DNA from: JBOHTO01 sp050733695
Lineage (GTDB): Bacteria; Gemmatimonadota; Gemmatimonadetes; Gemmatimonadales; Gemmatimonadaceae
Direction of reading: 5' to 3'
Length of the DNA: 16,714 bases
Assembly: GCA_050733695.1 (NCBI GenBank)
Contig: JBOHTO010000122.1
Coordinates: 1 to 16,714 of the forward strand
Shown here: positions 7,550 to 13,811 of the stretch, one piece after another
Layout: each line of letters begins with the position of its first letter
How positions within the stretch are numbered: position 1 is the first letter of the stretch
Position numbers and translations under genes: made by a program
The notes under the pieces: generated by a model
What the model was told of the DNA's origin: nothing
What the model saw: the letters and a program-made list of their open reading frames with translations, nothing else
Database searches by the model: none

Positions 7550-8512
7550 CTACGTTCGCTCGGCCATGCCCTTGAGGATCGTCCAGACGGTGAGCGCGGC
7601 GATCGATGCTGTTCGGCCGTCGACATCCAGCAGCGGGTTCAATTCCACAATGTCGACGGATGACATCGCGGCACACCGGCCAGCGGCTCGCGCGGCGTCG
7701 AGCCATTCCTGCACCGAAAACCCGCCGATTGCAGGTGCGCTGACTCCGGGCGCATTCGCCGCATCGACCGCGTCGAGATCGAAACTCACCATCAACGACC
7801 GCGAAGCCGCACCATTCACGCCGATCTCCGCCGGCCCTCGCCCGCCGTCAGAATAGAACCCGGCGATCGAATCCCGCGTGACATCGCGGCGCCAGATGTG
7901 CGAGCCGCCGTGCTCCGCGATGAAGTCCAGATGCGCGCGCGCGACCGACTGCGGCTGAAGACCGGCGACAGTGTAGCGGCGACACACGCCGGACGCGTGC
8001 AGCAGCGCCTGCCGGAAGGGCGAGCCGGAGTGCGCACCACTCGTGAACTCGCGCACGTCCGCGTGCGCATCCCAGTTGAGGATCTCAACGCGCCGATGAG
8101 CGCGAACGTAGGCCAGGAAGTGCCCGAACGCGGTCTCGTGCCCGCCACCGAGCACGATGGCAACCGCGCCATCCGCGATGTGCGGCGCCAGCGTCTCGCC
8201 GAGGCGTTCCTGGTCGGCCTCCAGATCGCCTGTCACGGCGAGGTCGCCGAGGTCCAGCGTTCGACCGACAATATCCAGAAAGCGTTCGCCGGATTCCGCG
8301 TCGGGAACCAGTCGGTAGAGCGCCCTGCGCAGGGCGGCCGGTCCCGCAGCCGCGCCAACGCGACCCCCGTTCCTGCGCACGCCTTCGTCGGATGGAAAGC
8401 CCAGCATGACAGCGGCCGGTGGCACGCCGGAAGGCAGTCGGCCTCCGAGAAGGTCCCCGATTCGCGGATCGATCGTGAGCGGGGGCGTGTTACTCGCGAT
8501 AGTATTCTTCAA
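7550..8512 (-). CDS. hutG: formimidoylglutamase / arginase-family ureohydrolase
   Basis: Predicted 320-aa binuclear-manganese hydrolase. Metal ligands of the ureohydrolase fold are all present: GGGHE (His125), NWDAHAD (Asp148, His150, Asp152) and SFDLD (Asp245, Asp247). Features favouring formimidoylglutamase over arginase or agmatinase are FPSDEGVRRNGGR near the N-terminus, HSGSPFRQAL after the DAHAD motif, and MSSVDIVELNP near the end. The reaction would be hydrolysis of N-formimino-L-glutamate to glutamate and formamide, the last step of histidine degradation. No other hut gene is in the window, so substrate remains an inference. The start is TTG 8512, inside the 3' end of the preceding gene (23-base overlap), with GGTGA nine bases upstream. 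No other in-frame start keeps the conserved N-terminus. Confidence 0.88.
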   Translation of the reverse strand: MKNTIASNTPPLTIDPRIGDLLGGRLPSGVPPAAVMLGFPSDEGVRRNGGRVGAAAGPAALRRALYRLVPDAESGERFLDIVGRTLDLGDLAVTGDLEADQERLGETLAPHIADGAVAIVLGGGHETAFGHFLAYVRAHRRVEILNWDAHADVREFTSGAHSGSPFRQALLHASGVCRRYTVAGLQPQSVARAHLDFIAEHGGSHIWRRDVTRDSIAGFYSDGGRGPAEIGVNGAASRSLMVSFDLDAVDAANAPGVSAPAIGGFSVQEWLDAARAAGRCAAMSSVDIVELNPLLDVDGRTASIAALTVWTILKGMAERT

Positions 8513-8819
8513 TGCAGATGGTCACCAGCGGCTCGATGAGCGTCGCCTGATCCGGGCGCTGCTGGAGACGCATCCCTTCCGGGAGGCCGTGCCACACCGT
8601 CTTGCAGGCCACTATCACGGACTCGGCGCGCACCTGTCTGGCTCGCGCCTCTCGCACGACCTTGCGCAATGCGAGCCGGAGATCGCCAATATTCGCCGGC
8701 TGCCGAATGTAGGCGCGGAGTGCAGCGCGCAGAATATTTTCGGATTCGCCGGTGAGCGCGGGGAGTGTCGCCGCAGCGTCGCCGGAACGTCCCCCGCTTC
8801 CCCCGGAAACTCCCTGCAT
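8490..8819 (-). CDS. small helical protein of unknown function, overlapping hutG
   Basis: Predicted 109-aa soluble protein. After a Gly/Ala-rich N-terminal tail (about 1-25) it is almost entirely amphipathic helix: NILRAALRAYIRQ, DLRLALRKVVREARARQVRA, ESVIVACKTVWHGLPEG, and a C-terminal LIEPLVTICIEEYYRE. Leu/Ile/Val spacing suggests a small helical bundle. ATG 8819 has GGGGTGG five bases upstream; a TTG at 8882 would add 21 residues. Its stop falls 20 bases inside hutG, implying translational coupling. I do not recognise a named family, although similar short helical proteins ending in IEEYY-like tails occur in Gemmatimonadota. No DNA-binding or catalytic motif is visible. Coding status rests on the regular hydrophobic pattern and overlap geometry. 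Confidence 0.62.
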   Translation of the reverse strand: MQGVSGGSGGRSGDAAATLPALTGESENILRAALRAYIRQPANIGDLRLALRKVVREARARQVRAESVIVACKTVWHGLPEGMRLQQRPDQATLIEPLVTICIEEYYRE

Positions 8820-8904
8820 CGGTTCCACCCCGCTGACGTGTGCCGGACTGATCACTCCGATCCGATACCAACGCCGGTGCAAGAAACACCAGGCGCTCCA
8901 ATCT

Positions 8905-8928
8905 TTGACGGCGAAACGGATCCGTCAA
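8905..8928. promoter_or_regulatory. inverted repeat in divergent intergenic region, possible operator or divergent promoter
   Basis: TTGACGG (8905-8911) and its exact complement CCGTCAA (8922-8928) flank ten bases, and ACGGATCCGT (8917-8926) inside is itself a perfect palindrome. Each arm resembles an outward-facing -35 box (TTGAC) in the region between the small helical protein/hutG pair and the kinase/ASRT pair. No good -10 box follows at 17 bases on the + strand; AAGATT follows on the minus strand. Function is inferred. Confidence 0.35.
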
Positions 8929-9001
8929 GCTCCGGCACGTATCGCCGGCGTCACGGGCGGCGCCGCGATTGCCGCTCCGGCTCGCGTCGCGAGAGCGACG
9001 T

Positions 9002-10222
9002 GTGCCACCGGTGACCATCCCGGCATTGCCTGCCACGCGTCAGCTCGTGGACGGTCCTCCCCCGACGACAGCGGTCGCTGATCGGGACGCGTGGCACGTC
9101 GCTGAATCCGCCCGGCTTGCCGCTCCGGTCATTCGCCGGCAGTTCGGCGCCGGTGCATCCGTCGGCGTGTCCGAGCTCATCAGAACGGGCCCGCGTCACG
9201 TCGTCTCGCGCGTCGAGGTGCGCACGCGTCGCGTGGTGCCGCTGACGGTCATCGTCAAGCGCATGCTCCACGACCATGATCGCGGATTCACGGAGTGGGC
9301 TGCGCTGGACCTCATCGGTGCGTCGCGCGCCGCTGCGATTGCGCCGCGCATCCTCGGGGGGGATGCGGACTGCGGCGTCCTCGTTCTCGAGGATTTCGGA
9401 CGCGCCCTCAGCGTGGACGATCTTCTGCGCACCGGCACCGTCGCGGCCTGCTCGGCGGCGCTGCGCTCGCTCGCCACCGGGTATGCGCGGCTGCATTCCG
9501 CCACGGTGCACCTTACGGAGCGCTTCGACGAGATCCGCGCAATGCTTCCCCACCCGCCCACCGAGCCGGAACGGCGAACGGAGGCGCGGCGACTGCTCGC
9601 CGGCACCGGGAAGATCGGCGCATGGTTCGCGGCCGTCGGCGTGGACGTGCCGGAGGGTCTCGGCGAGTGCATCGGTCGCGTCGCGCACACGTACGCGGAA
9701 CCGGCAGGATTTCTCGTCCTCACGCACGGCGATCCGGCGCCAGGCAATACCCACATCTCCCCCGCCGGCGCACGCATTCTGGACTTCGAGTATGCGGCCT
9801 GTCGCCACGCGTACTACGATATCACGGCGTGGAACGTGCTCTGCCCGCTGCCGGCCGCTGTAGTCGGGGCGATGCGCCGGGACTACCGCGCCGCGCTTGC
9901 CGGCGGAAACTCCGCACCTCGCGACGACTCGGTGGAACGACGTGCCTGGGCGGCGATGACGGCGTTCCGCGCGCTCAGCATGCTCACCTGGATCGATCCA
10001 GACATTCTGCACTCGGACCAGCCGTGGGTCGACGCATGGACCAGGCGCGCCGCGGTGCTCTCGGCGCTGGAGCGCACGCGCGAAGCGGCGACTGGAGTCA
10101 GTGGTCTGTCAGCACTCGCCCTGGGCACGCACACACTCGGCGCCCGCCTCGAGGCGCTGTGGCCGGAAATCACTGACAAGCTCCCGCCGTTTGCTGTCTA
10201 CAGTCAGGCCAACCGGAGGTAA
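9002..10222 (+). CDS. APH-fold (aminoglycoside/choline-kinase-like) phosphotransferase
   Basis: Predicted 406-aa cytoplasmic kinase of the APH family. Visible elements, numbered from GTG 9002: the ATP-binding Lys86 (TVIVKRM), a likely alphaC Glu98 (GFTEWAAL), hinge LVLEDFG, the catalytic loop LTHGDPAPGN (His242, Asp244, Asn249), and the metal-binding DFE (Asp261, ILDFEYA). This family phosphorylates hydroxyls of small molecules such as aminoglycosides, choline, sugars and amino alcohols; the substrate cannot be read from sequence and resistance should not be assumed. GTG 9002 is chosen because GAGAG lies about six bases upstream; GTG 9011 and TTG 8969 are alternatives. Its stop sits inside the GGAGGT of the next gene, so it is tightly linked to the ASRT-family gene. 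Confidence 0.85.
   Translation: MPPVTIPALPATRQLVDGPPPTTAVADRDAWHVAESARLAAPVIRRQFGAGASVGVSELIRTGPRHVVSRVEVRTRRVVPLTVIVKRMLHDHDRGFTEWAALDLIGASRAAAIAPRILGGDADCGVLVLEDFGRALSVDDLLRTGTVAACSAALRSLATGYARLHSATVHLTERFDEIRAMLPHPPTEPERRTEARRLLAGTGKIGAWFAAVGVDVPEGLGECIGRVAHTYAEPAGFLVLTHGDPAPGNTHISPAGARILDFEYAACRHAYYDITAWNVLCPLPAAVVGAMRRDYRAALAGGNSAPRDDSVERRAWAAMTAFRALSMLTWIDPDILHSDQPWVDAWTRRAAVLSALERTREAATGVSGLSALALGTHTLGARLEALWPEITDKLPPFAVYSQANRR
10215..10220 (+). promoter_or_regulatory. consensus ribosome binding site deciding the TTG start of the ASRT gene
   Basis: GGAGGT lies seven bases before TTG 10228 and its last base is the first base of the kinase TAA stop. A perfect Shine-Dalgarno here, unusual among the weak sites in this window, supports the TTG start and coupled translation. 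Confidence 0.8.
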
Positions 10223-10227
10223 CGACA

Positions 10228-10608
10228 TTGAGCACACCGATCGGACGCAGACGCTGGGCGATTGCCGAGGGTTATATCCCGGCCGGCAGTACGGGACCGG
10301 AGCCGCAGATGACGAGTCACGAGACCGTATGCCTGCTCAACGCATCCGACAGTGATGCGCACGTCGAGATAACGGTCTACTTCGCGGATCGCGAGCCGGT
10401 GGGGCCGTACCGCCTGACCGTCGAAGCTCGGCGCACGAAGCACGTGCGCTTCAACGATCTATCCGATCCCACCGGGATTCCGCGCGACACCGACTTCGCG
10501 AGCGTGATAGAGTCGGACGTCCCGGTGGTGGTGCAGCACACCCGGCTCGACAGCCGCCAGGCAGAGAACGCGCTTCTGTCGACCATCGCCTTCGCGGCCG
10601 ACGGCTGA
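10228..10608 (+). CDS. sensory rhodopsin transducer (ASRT) family protein
   Basis: Predicted 126-aa soluble beta-sandwich protein matching the Anabaena sensory rhodopsin transducer family almost end to end. Recognisable blocks are RRWAIAEGYIPAGSTGPEP, MTSHETVCLLNASD, HVEITVYFADREPVGPY, RRTKHVRFNDL, PRDTDFASVIESDVPVVVQH and TRLDSRQAENALLSTIA. The founding member binds the cytoplasmic face of a sensory rhodopsin, but most family members occur without rhodopsin and have been proposed to bind small molecules such as carbohydrates. No rhodopsin is in this window. Coupling to the upstream kinase suggests it senses, carries or scaffolds the kinase substrate or product; this is inference. The family call is very firm. 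Confidence 0.93.
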   Translation: MSTPIGRRRWAIAEGYIPAGSTGPEPQMTSHETVCLLNASDSDAHVEITVYFADREPVGPYRLTVEARRTKHVRFNDLSDPTGIPRDTDFASVIESDVPVVVQHTRLDSRQAENALLSTIAFAADG

Positions 10609-10617
10609 CGCCCTGTC

Positions 10618-10637
10618 ATTTCCGCGCACGCGGGAAT
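10618..10637. terminator. dRS3-like palindrome between convergent genes, likely bidirectional terminator
   Basis: ATTTCC, eight bases, GGGAAT form an eight- to nine-pair hairpin (one T-G pair), and CCTTTTCC follows on the + strand. It sits in the 48-base gap between the ASRT gene and the convergent oxidoreductase gene. It belongs to the same repeat family as the arrays at 23-129, 4437-4528 and 15498-15605. Confidence 0.55.
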
Positions 10638-10656
10638 CCTTTTCCTCCGGTCGCTA

Positions 10657-11814
10657 CTACGCCTCCAGACCCTGATACCGGCGCATGAACCGCCGGTCGA
10701 TGTAGTCCTTGAGCCGCCACGCAATGCGCGAATGTACCGCGATGCGATCCCATGCGAGGAGCGCGCGCCCGTCCGCAGTATTCAGCAGCGCGAGAAACCG
10801 CCGCTGCGGCTCGTAGCGGCGCGGTGCCCCACCACCACCACCGCAAGTACCACCGCCGCCGCCGACCGCGGCCCGTAGGTTCGCGGCCAGCACTGGCGCC
10901 TGTCGGACCGCTACCACCCCGGCCTTCGGGGTATCAGGATGCGCGCGCAGCGTGACGCAGTCGCCCGCGCCCCACAGCGGCGCGCCGTCCACCGATCGCA
11001 GGTTGTCGTCCACGAGAAGGAAGCCATCCGCATCGCGGCTGAGCGGTGACGCGGTGAGCAGCCGTGGCGCCGCCGCTCCGGTGAGCCATACGGTGAGGTC
11101 GGATGCAATACGCTCGCCGGATTCGAGCGCGACCTCGCGACTCTCTACTCGCGCCACAGATGTACCCGTTCGCACTGTGATCCCGCGCTCGCTCAGAACA
11201 TCGTGCGCGATCTCGCCAGCGCGCGGCGTGAACTCGGAGAGTAATGCATCCCCGCTCTCGATCAGCGTCACGCGCGCCGTTGCGCCGGCCTCACGGAGCC
11301 GACGGTGCAGTGCGGACGCCACCTCCACGCCACCGGCGCCACCCCCGACGACACACACCGCGACAGTCTGACCACTGCGCTCCGCCGCGAGCGATTCGAC
11401 GCGATCCCTGAGCGCCGTCGCGCCGCTCATGGGAATCACGGTGTGCGCGTACTCCTCGACGCCCGGCAGTTCCCGGCCGATGGCGGAGCTCCCTACGTCG
11501 AGCGATGCGATGTCGAACTCGTAGCGCTCTCCGCCTGCCTCGACCACTCGATCAACGGGCGATACGCGCTCTGCACTTGCCTCGATGAATCGTGCGCGGC
11601 CGGCACCCATCGCCGAGCAGAGGGCCGGAAGGTCGAAGACGAGCTCATGCTCGTCGTATGTACCCTGGAGGTAGCCGGGGATCATCCCCGAATAGTGATG
11701 CTGCCTCGAACGTGAGATGAGCAGGAGCTCGACGCCATCGAGCGGCTGCCGGATGAGCGTGCGCACGACCTCGAGGTGCGCGTGCCCACCGCCTACGAGA
11801 AGGAGTCGCCGCAC
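10657..11814 (-). CDS. FAD/NAD(P)-dependent oxidoreductase of the SelD-associated type
   Basis: Predicted 385-aa two-dinucleotide-binding flavoprotein. The N-terminal FAD motif is LLLVGGGHAHLEVVR (5-19), the second Rossmann motif VVGGGAGGVEVA (155-166), and the C-terminal FAD contact LWGAGDCV (280-287). The order and the blocks HHYSGMIPGYLQG and WRLKDYIDRRFMRRYQ match the NDH-2-like family found fused to, or beside, selenide-water dikinase. No selD is adjacent here. The active-site dithiol of disulfide reductases is absent, so a quinone or other acceptor is more likely; electron acceptor unknown. GTG 11814 is the only start that keeps the FAD motif; its ribosome site is weak. Residues 318-329 are a Gly-rich insertion (GGGGGTCGGGGG) in a loop where homologues usually have a few residues. 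Confidence 0.88.
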   Translation of the reverse strand: MRRLLLVGGGHAHLEVVRTLIRQPLDGVELLLISRSRQHHYSGMIPGYLQGTYDEHELVFDLPALCSAMGAGRARFIEASAERVSPVDRVVEAGGERYEFDIASLDVGSSAIGRELPGVEEYAHTVIPMSGATALRDRVESLAAERSGQTVAVCVVGGGAGGVEVASALHRRLREAGATARVTLIESGDALLSEFTPRAGEIAHDVLSERGITVRTGTSVARVESREVALESGERIASDLTVWLTGAAAPRLLTASPLSRDADGFLLVDDNLRSVDGAPLWGAGDCVTLRAHPDTPKAGVVAVRQAPVLAANLRAAVGGGGGTCGGGGGAPRRYEPQRRFLALLNTADGRALLAWDRIAVHSRIAWRLKDYIDRRFMRRYQGLEA

Positions 11815-11829
11815 GCATTCGCCGCCGCG

Positions 11830-11976
11830 TTACCAGACGAGAATCGTCTGCGTGCCGAGAAACCCCGCTGCAAGGGGCGGCTCCCGATCCTCGAGCAACA
11901 TCGCCATTACTTCGTGGAGATTCGCATGCAGGTCGTCGATGGCCGCCGGGGCGAGATGCCTTCCTCGGCGACCACT
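11830..11976 (-). pseudogene. hicB: truncated hicB antitoxin remnant (C-terminal part only)
   Basis: Between infA and the oxidoreductase, a minus-strand frame ending in TAA (11832-11830) reads AIDDLHANLHEVMAMLLEDR then EPPLAAGFLGTQTILVW. This closely follows the C-terminus of HicB-family antitoxins (pattern LDELNANLxEVIxMLLEDGEPxLExEFVGTQTIxV). The N-terminal half (usually MxYTVxIExDxDG, then SQG) is absent: upstream residues SGRRGRHLAPA are degenerate and then run into the infA stop region. There is no start codon before the conserved part and no hicA beside it. It is therefore most likely a decayed toxin-antitoxin relic. It is too short for usual gene finders. Confidence 0.65.
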
Positions 11977-11983
11977 CCTTCTA

Positions 11984-12205
11984 CTAATTCTTGTGTCGAA
12001 ACGTGATCCGCCCGCGACTCAGGTCGTACGGTGATACCTCGATGGTCACCCTGTCCCCCGCGAGCACACGGATGCGAAAGCGGCGCATTTTTCCTGCGAT
12101 CGTGGCCAGCACGTCGTGACCGTTGACGAGATGAACGCGGAACGTCGCGTTCGGGAGCACTTCAGTCACCGTTCCCTCCAGCTCGATCGCTTCTTCCTTA
12201 GCCAT
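11984..12205 (-). CDS. infA: translation initiation factor IF-1
   Basis: Predicted 73-aa S1/OB-fold protein, the usual IF-1 length. MAKEEAIELEGTVTEVLPNA, then FRVHLVNGHDVLATIAGKMR and RIRVLAGDRVTIEVSPYDLS are near-invariant across bacteria. It binds the 30S A site during initiation. ATG 12205 is certain from homology; the frame stays open upstream to 12457 but that part is leader. AGGA lies close upstream (about four bases), with GGGGAG further out. It stands alone, away from the usual secY-rpmJ ribosomal operon, and seems to have its own promoter and a long structured leader. Confidence 0.97.
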   Translation of the reverse strand: MAKEEAIELEGTVTEVLPNATFRVHLVNGHDVLATIAGKMRRFRIRVLAGDRVTIEVSPYDLSRGRITFRHKN

Positions 12206-12316
12206 GTGTCCTGTGCGCTCCCCGGATGTACGAAGTAGCTTGCAGCATCTCCCTCCCGTCGCTCGAGTTTCTGACGCGCCCGCCCCGCCCTGTCCTGCCC
12301 TGCCCTGCCCGCGAAC

Positions 12317-12348
12317 AAAAAAGGGAACCACGGCGAATGCCGGGTCCC
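12317..12348 (-). terminator. intrinsic terminator-like hairpin in the infA leader (attenuator or upstream gdh terminator)
   Basis: On the minus strand, GGGACCCGGC, loop ATTC, then GCCGTGGTTCCC can form about ten base pairs with two single-T bulges, directly followed by TTTTTT. This is the strongest intrinsic terminator in the window. It lies 112 bases before the infA start and 146 bases after the glutamate dehydrogenase stop, so it could end gdh transcripts. A good promoter lies between the gdh stop and the hairpin, so it could instead act as an attenuator, or end a short leader RNA. Confidence 0.7.
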
Positions 12349-12403
12349 CGGTCCTGTCCAAAGCTGTCCGGCTCACCGAGTTCAGTGGGCCCGTCGGTGC
12401 CTT

Positions 12404-12432
12404 AACGTACCAGCGGCGGGCGGGAGTGTCAA
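12404..12432 (-). promoter_or_regulatory. sigma70-type promoter upstream of infA
   Basis: A perfect -35 box TTGACA (12432-12427) is followed after exactly 17 bases by TACGTT (12409-12404), three of six matches to the -10 consensus, keeping the key first A and last T. Predicted transcription starts near 12397, giving a leader of about 190 bases before infA. The leader holds a CACCGA/TCGGTG stem just after the start and the terminator-like hairpin at 12348-12317. The rest of 12206-12316 is G-rich on this strand with a GGGCA-type pentamer repeat (12286-12310); I see nothing else there. Confidence 0.6.
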
Positions 12433-12494
12433 TGAACCAGAGGGTTCGGGCCCGCACTCGCCGGCGCGGCGCGGCGCCATGCCGGCAGCGAGGC

Positions 12495-13808
12495 TCACAG
12501 CCCGCGGAGCTGCGTCGCCGCCGCCACCCTTCGCACCGCCAGAATGAACGCCGCTACCCGCAGCGGCACATCGAACTCCTCCGCCGCTCTGCGCACGTCC
12601 GAATAGGCGCCGTGCAGCGTGCGCACGAGCTCCTCGTCGACGCGCTCGGCGGACCAGCGAAAGCGCTGCGTATTCTGCACCCACTCGAAGTACGAGACGG
12701 TCACCCCGCCGGCGTTCGCGAGGATGTCGGGGAGCACCGGAATCTCGCGCTCCGCCAGGATGGCGTCGGCCTCCGGCGTCAACGGCGCGTTCGCCCCCTC
12801 CACGATGAGCCGGGCGCGCACGTCGCCCGCGTTCGCCTTGTCGATCACGCCGCCGAGCGCCGCCGGTACGAGAACGTCCACATCGAGCGCGAGCAGATCC
12901 TCGTTCGTTATCGATTCCGCGCCGCCGATCCCGGTGACGGAGCCACTCGCTTCGACCTCCGACATGAGCTTCGCCGGATCCAAGCCGTCGCCGTTGAACA
13001 CTCCGCCCTCCACATCGCTCACGGCGACTATGCGCGCGCCAGCGGCGGCGAGATGGTGCGCCGTCCAGCTTCCGACGTTGCCAAACCCCTGGATCGCAAC
13101 CGTCGCGCCGTCGAGGTCGACACCGAAATCCCCGGCCGCGCTCTCGGTCACTATCGACACGCCGCGCCCGGTCGCGGCGAGCCGGCCCTCGGACCCGCCG
13201 AGCACGATCGGCTTGCCCGTGACTGCGGCAGGAGTGAAGCCGTGGAACTTCGCGAACTCGTCGACGATCCACGCCATCACCTGCTGATTCGTGTTCACGT
13301 CCGGCGCCGGTATGTCCTGGTTGGGCCCGATGAAGAGATGTATGCGCTCGATGAACGTGCGCGTGATGCTCTCGAGCTCGCGCGGCGTCAGAGTCTTCGG
13401 GTCACAGTCGATTCCGCCCTTGGCGCCGCCGAAAGGAAGGTCCACTACGGCTGTCTTCCACGTCATGAGCGAGGCGAGCGCACGCACCTCGTCGAGATTC
13501 ACGTCCGGGTGATAGCGCAGCCCGCCCTTCATGGGTCCGCGTGCGTTGTCGTGCTGCACGCGATATCCGTGGAACGTGCGCACGCGTTCGTCCTCGCCCC
13601 AGACGGGGAGCTCGACCATCACTTCGCGGTATGGAGTCTTGAGCGCGACCTGCACCTGTTCACTCAACTGGAGATGATCCGCCGCTCTGTCGAAGTTGTA
13701 GTTCACGGCCTGGAACGGAGTCATCTCGCCCGGCGGCTTCTTCTTCATCTCCGTCCTGGGATCCTCGGCGCTCTCCAGATGCGCGCGTTCCTTCTGGTAC
13801 ACGGTCAT
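12495..13808 (-). CDS. gdhA: glutamate dehydrogenase (Glu/Leu/Phe/Val family)
   Basis: Predicted 437-aa cytoplasmic dehydrogenase interconverting glutamate with 2-oxoglutarate and ammonium. Substrate-side lysines are present: PMKGGLRYHP (Lys94), MTWKTAV (Lys118) and the catalytic PFGGAKGGI (Lys130), with Asp170 in PAPDVNT. The Rossmann motif is GFGNVG (241-246), with Asp265 at the end of the second strand (VAVSD), which favours NAD over NADP. LPDILANAGGVTVSYFEWVQN and the length fit the hexameric 420-450-aa class. ATG 13808 has GGAGG nine bases upstream, inside the 3' end of the GHL10 gene; only three bases separate stop and start. Being in an operon with a glycoside hydrolase is unexpected. 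An internal Met21 is possible but lacks that ribosome site. Confidence 0.95.
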   Translation of the reverse strand: MTVYQKERAHLESAEDPRTEMKKKPPGEMTPFQAVNYNFDRAADHLQLSEQVQVALKTPYREVMVELPVWGEDERVRTFHGYRVQHDNARGPMKGGLRYHPDVNLDEVRALASLMTWKTAVVDLPFGGAKGGIDCDPKTLTPRELESITRTFIERIHLFIGPNQDIPAPDVNTNQQVMAWIVDEFAKFHGFTPAAVTGKPIVLGGSEGRLAATGRGVSIVTESAAGDFGVDLDGATVAIQGFGNVGSWTAHHLAAAGARIVAVSDVEGGVFNGDGLDPAKLMSEVEASGSVTGIGGAESITNEDLLALDVDVLVPAALGGVIDKANAGDVRARLIVEGANAPLTPEADAILAEREIPVLPDILANAGGVTVSYFEWVQNTQRFRWSAERVDEELVRTLHGAYSDVRRAAEEFDVPLRVAAFILAVRRVAAATQLRGL

Positions 13809-13811
13809 CGC

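Noticed and set aside
8951..10012. Minus-strand open frame of about 350 codons opposite the kinase
   Set aside because: The + strand carries all APH-fold motifs; the reverse frame is an Arg/Ala/Gly-rich shadow typical of high-GC DNA.
9002..10222. Aminoglycoside resistance gene
   Set aside because: APH-fold kinases have many metabolic substrates; coupling to an ASRT-family protein and lack of mobile elements do not suggest resistance.
12317..12440. tRNA or other known small RNA in the infA leader
   Set aside because: No GGTTCRA-type T-loop, acceptor pairing or anticodon arm can be fitted, and the SRP RNA GGAAGGAAGCAG-type loop is absent.
12206..12457. 84-residue N-terminal extension of infA
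   Set aside because: IF-1 is about 72 residues in all bacteria and begins MAKE; the upstream part is leader with promoter and hairpin.
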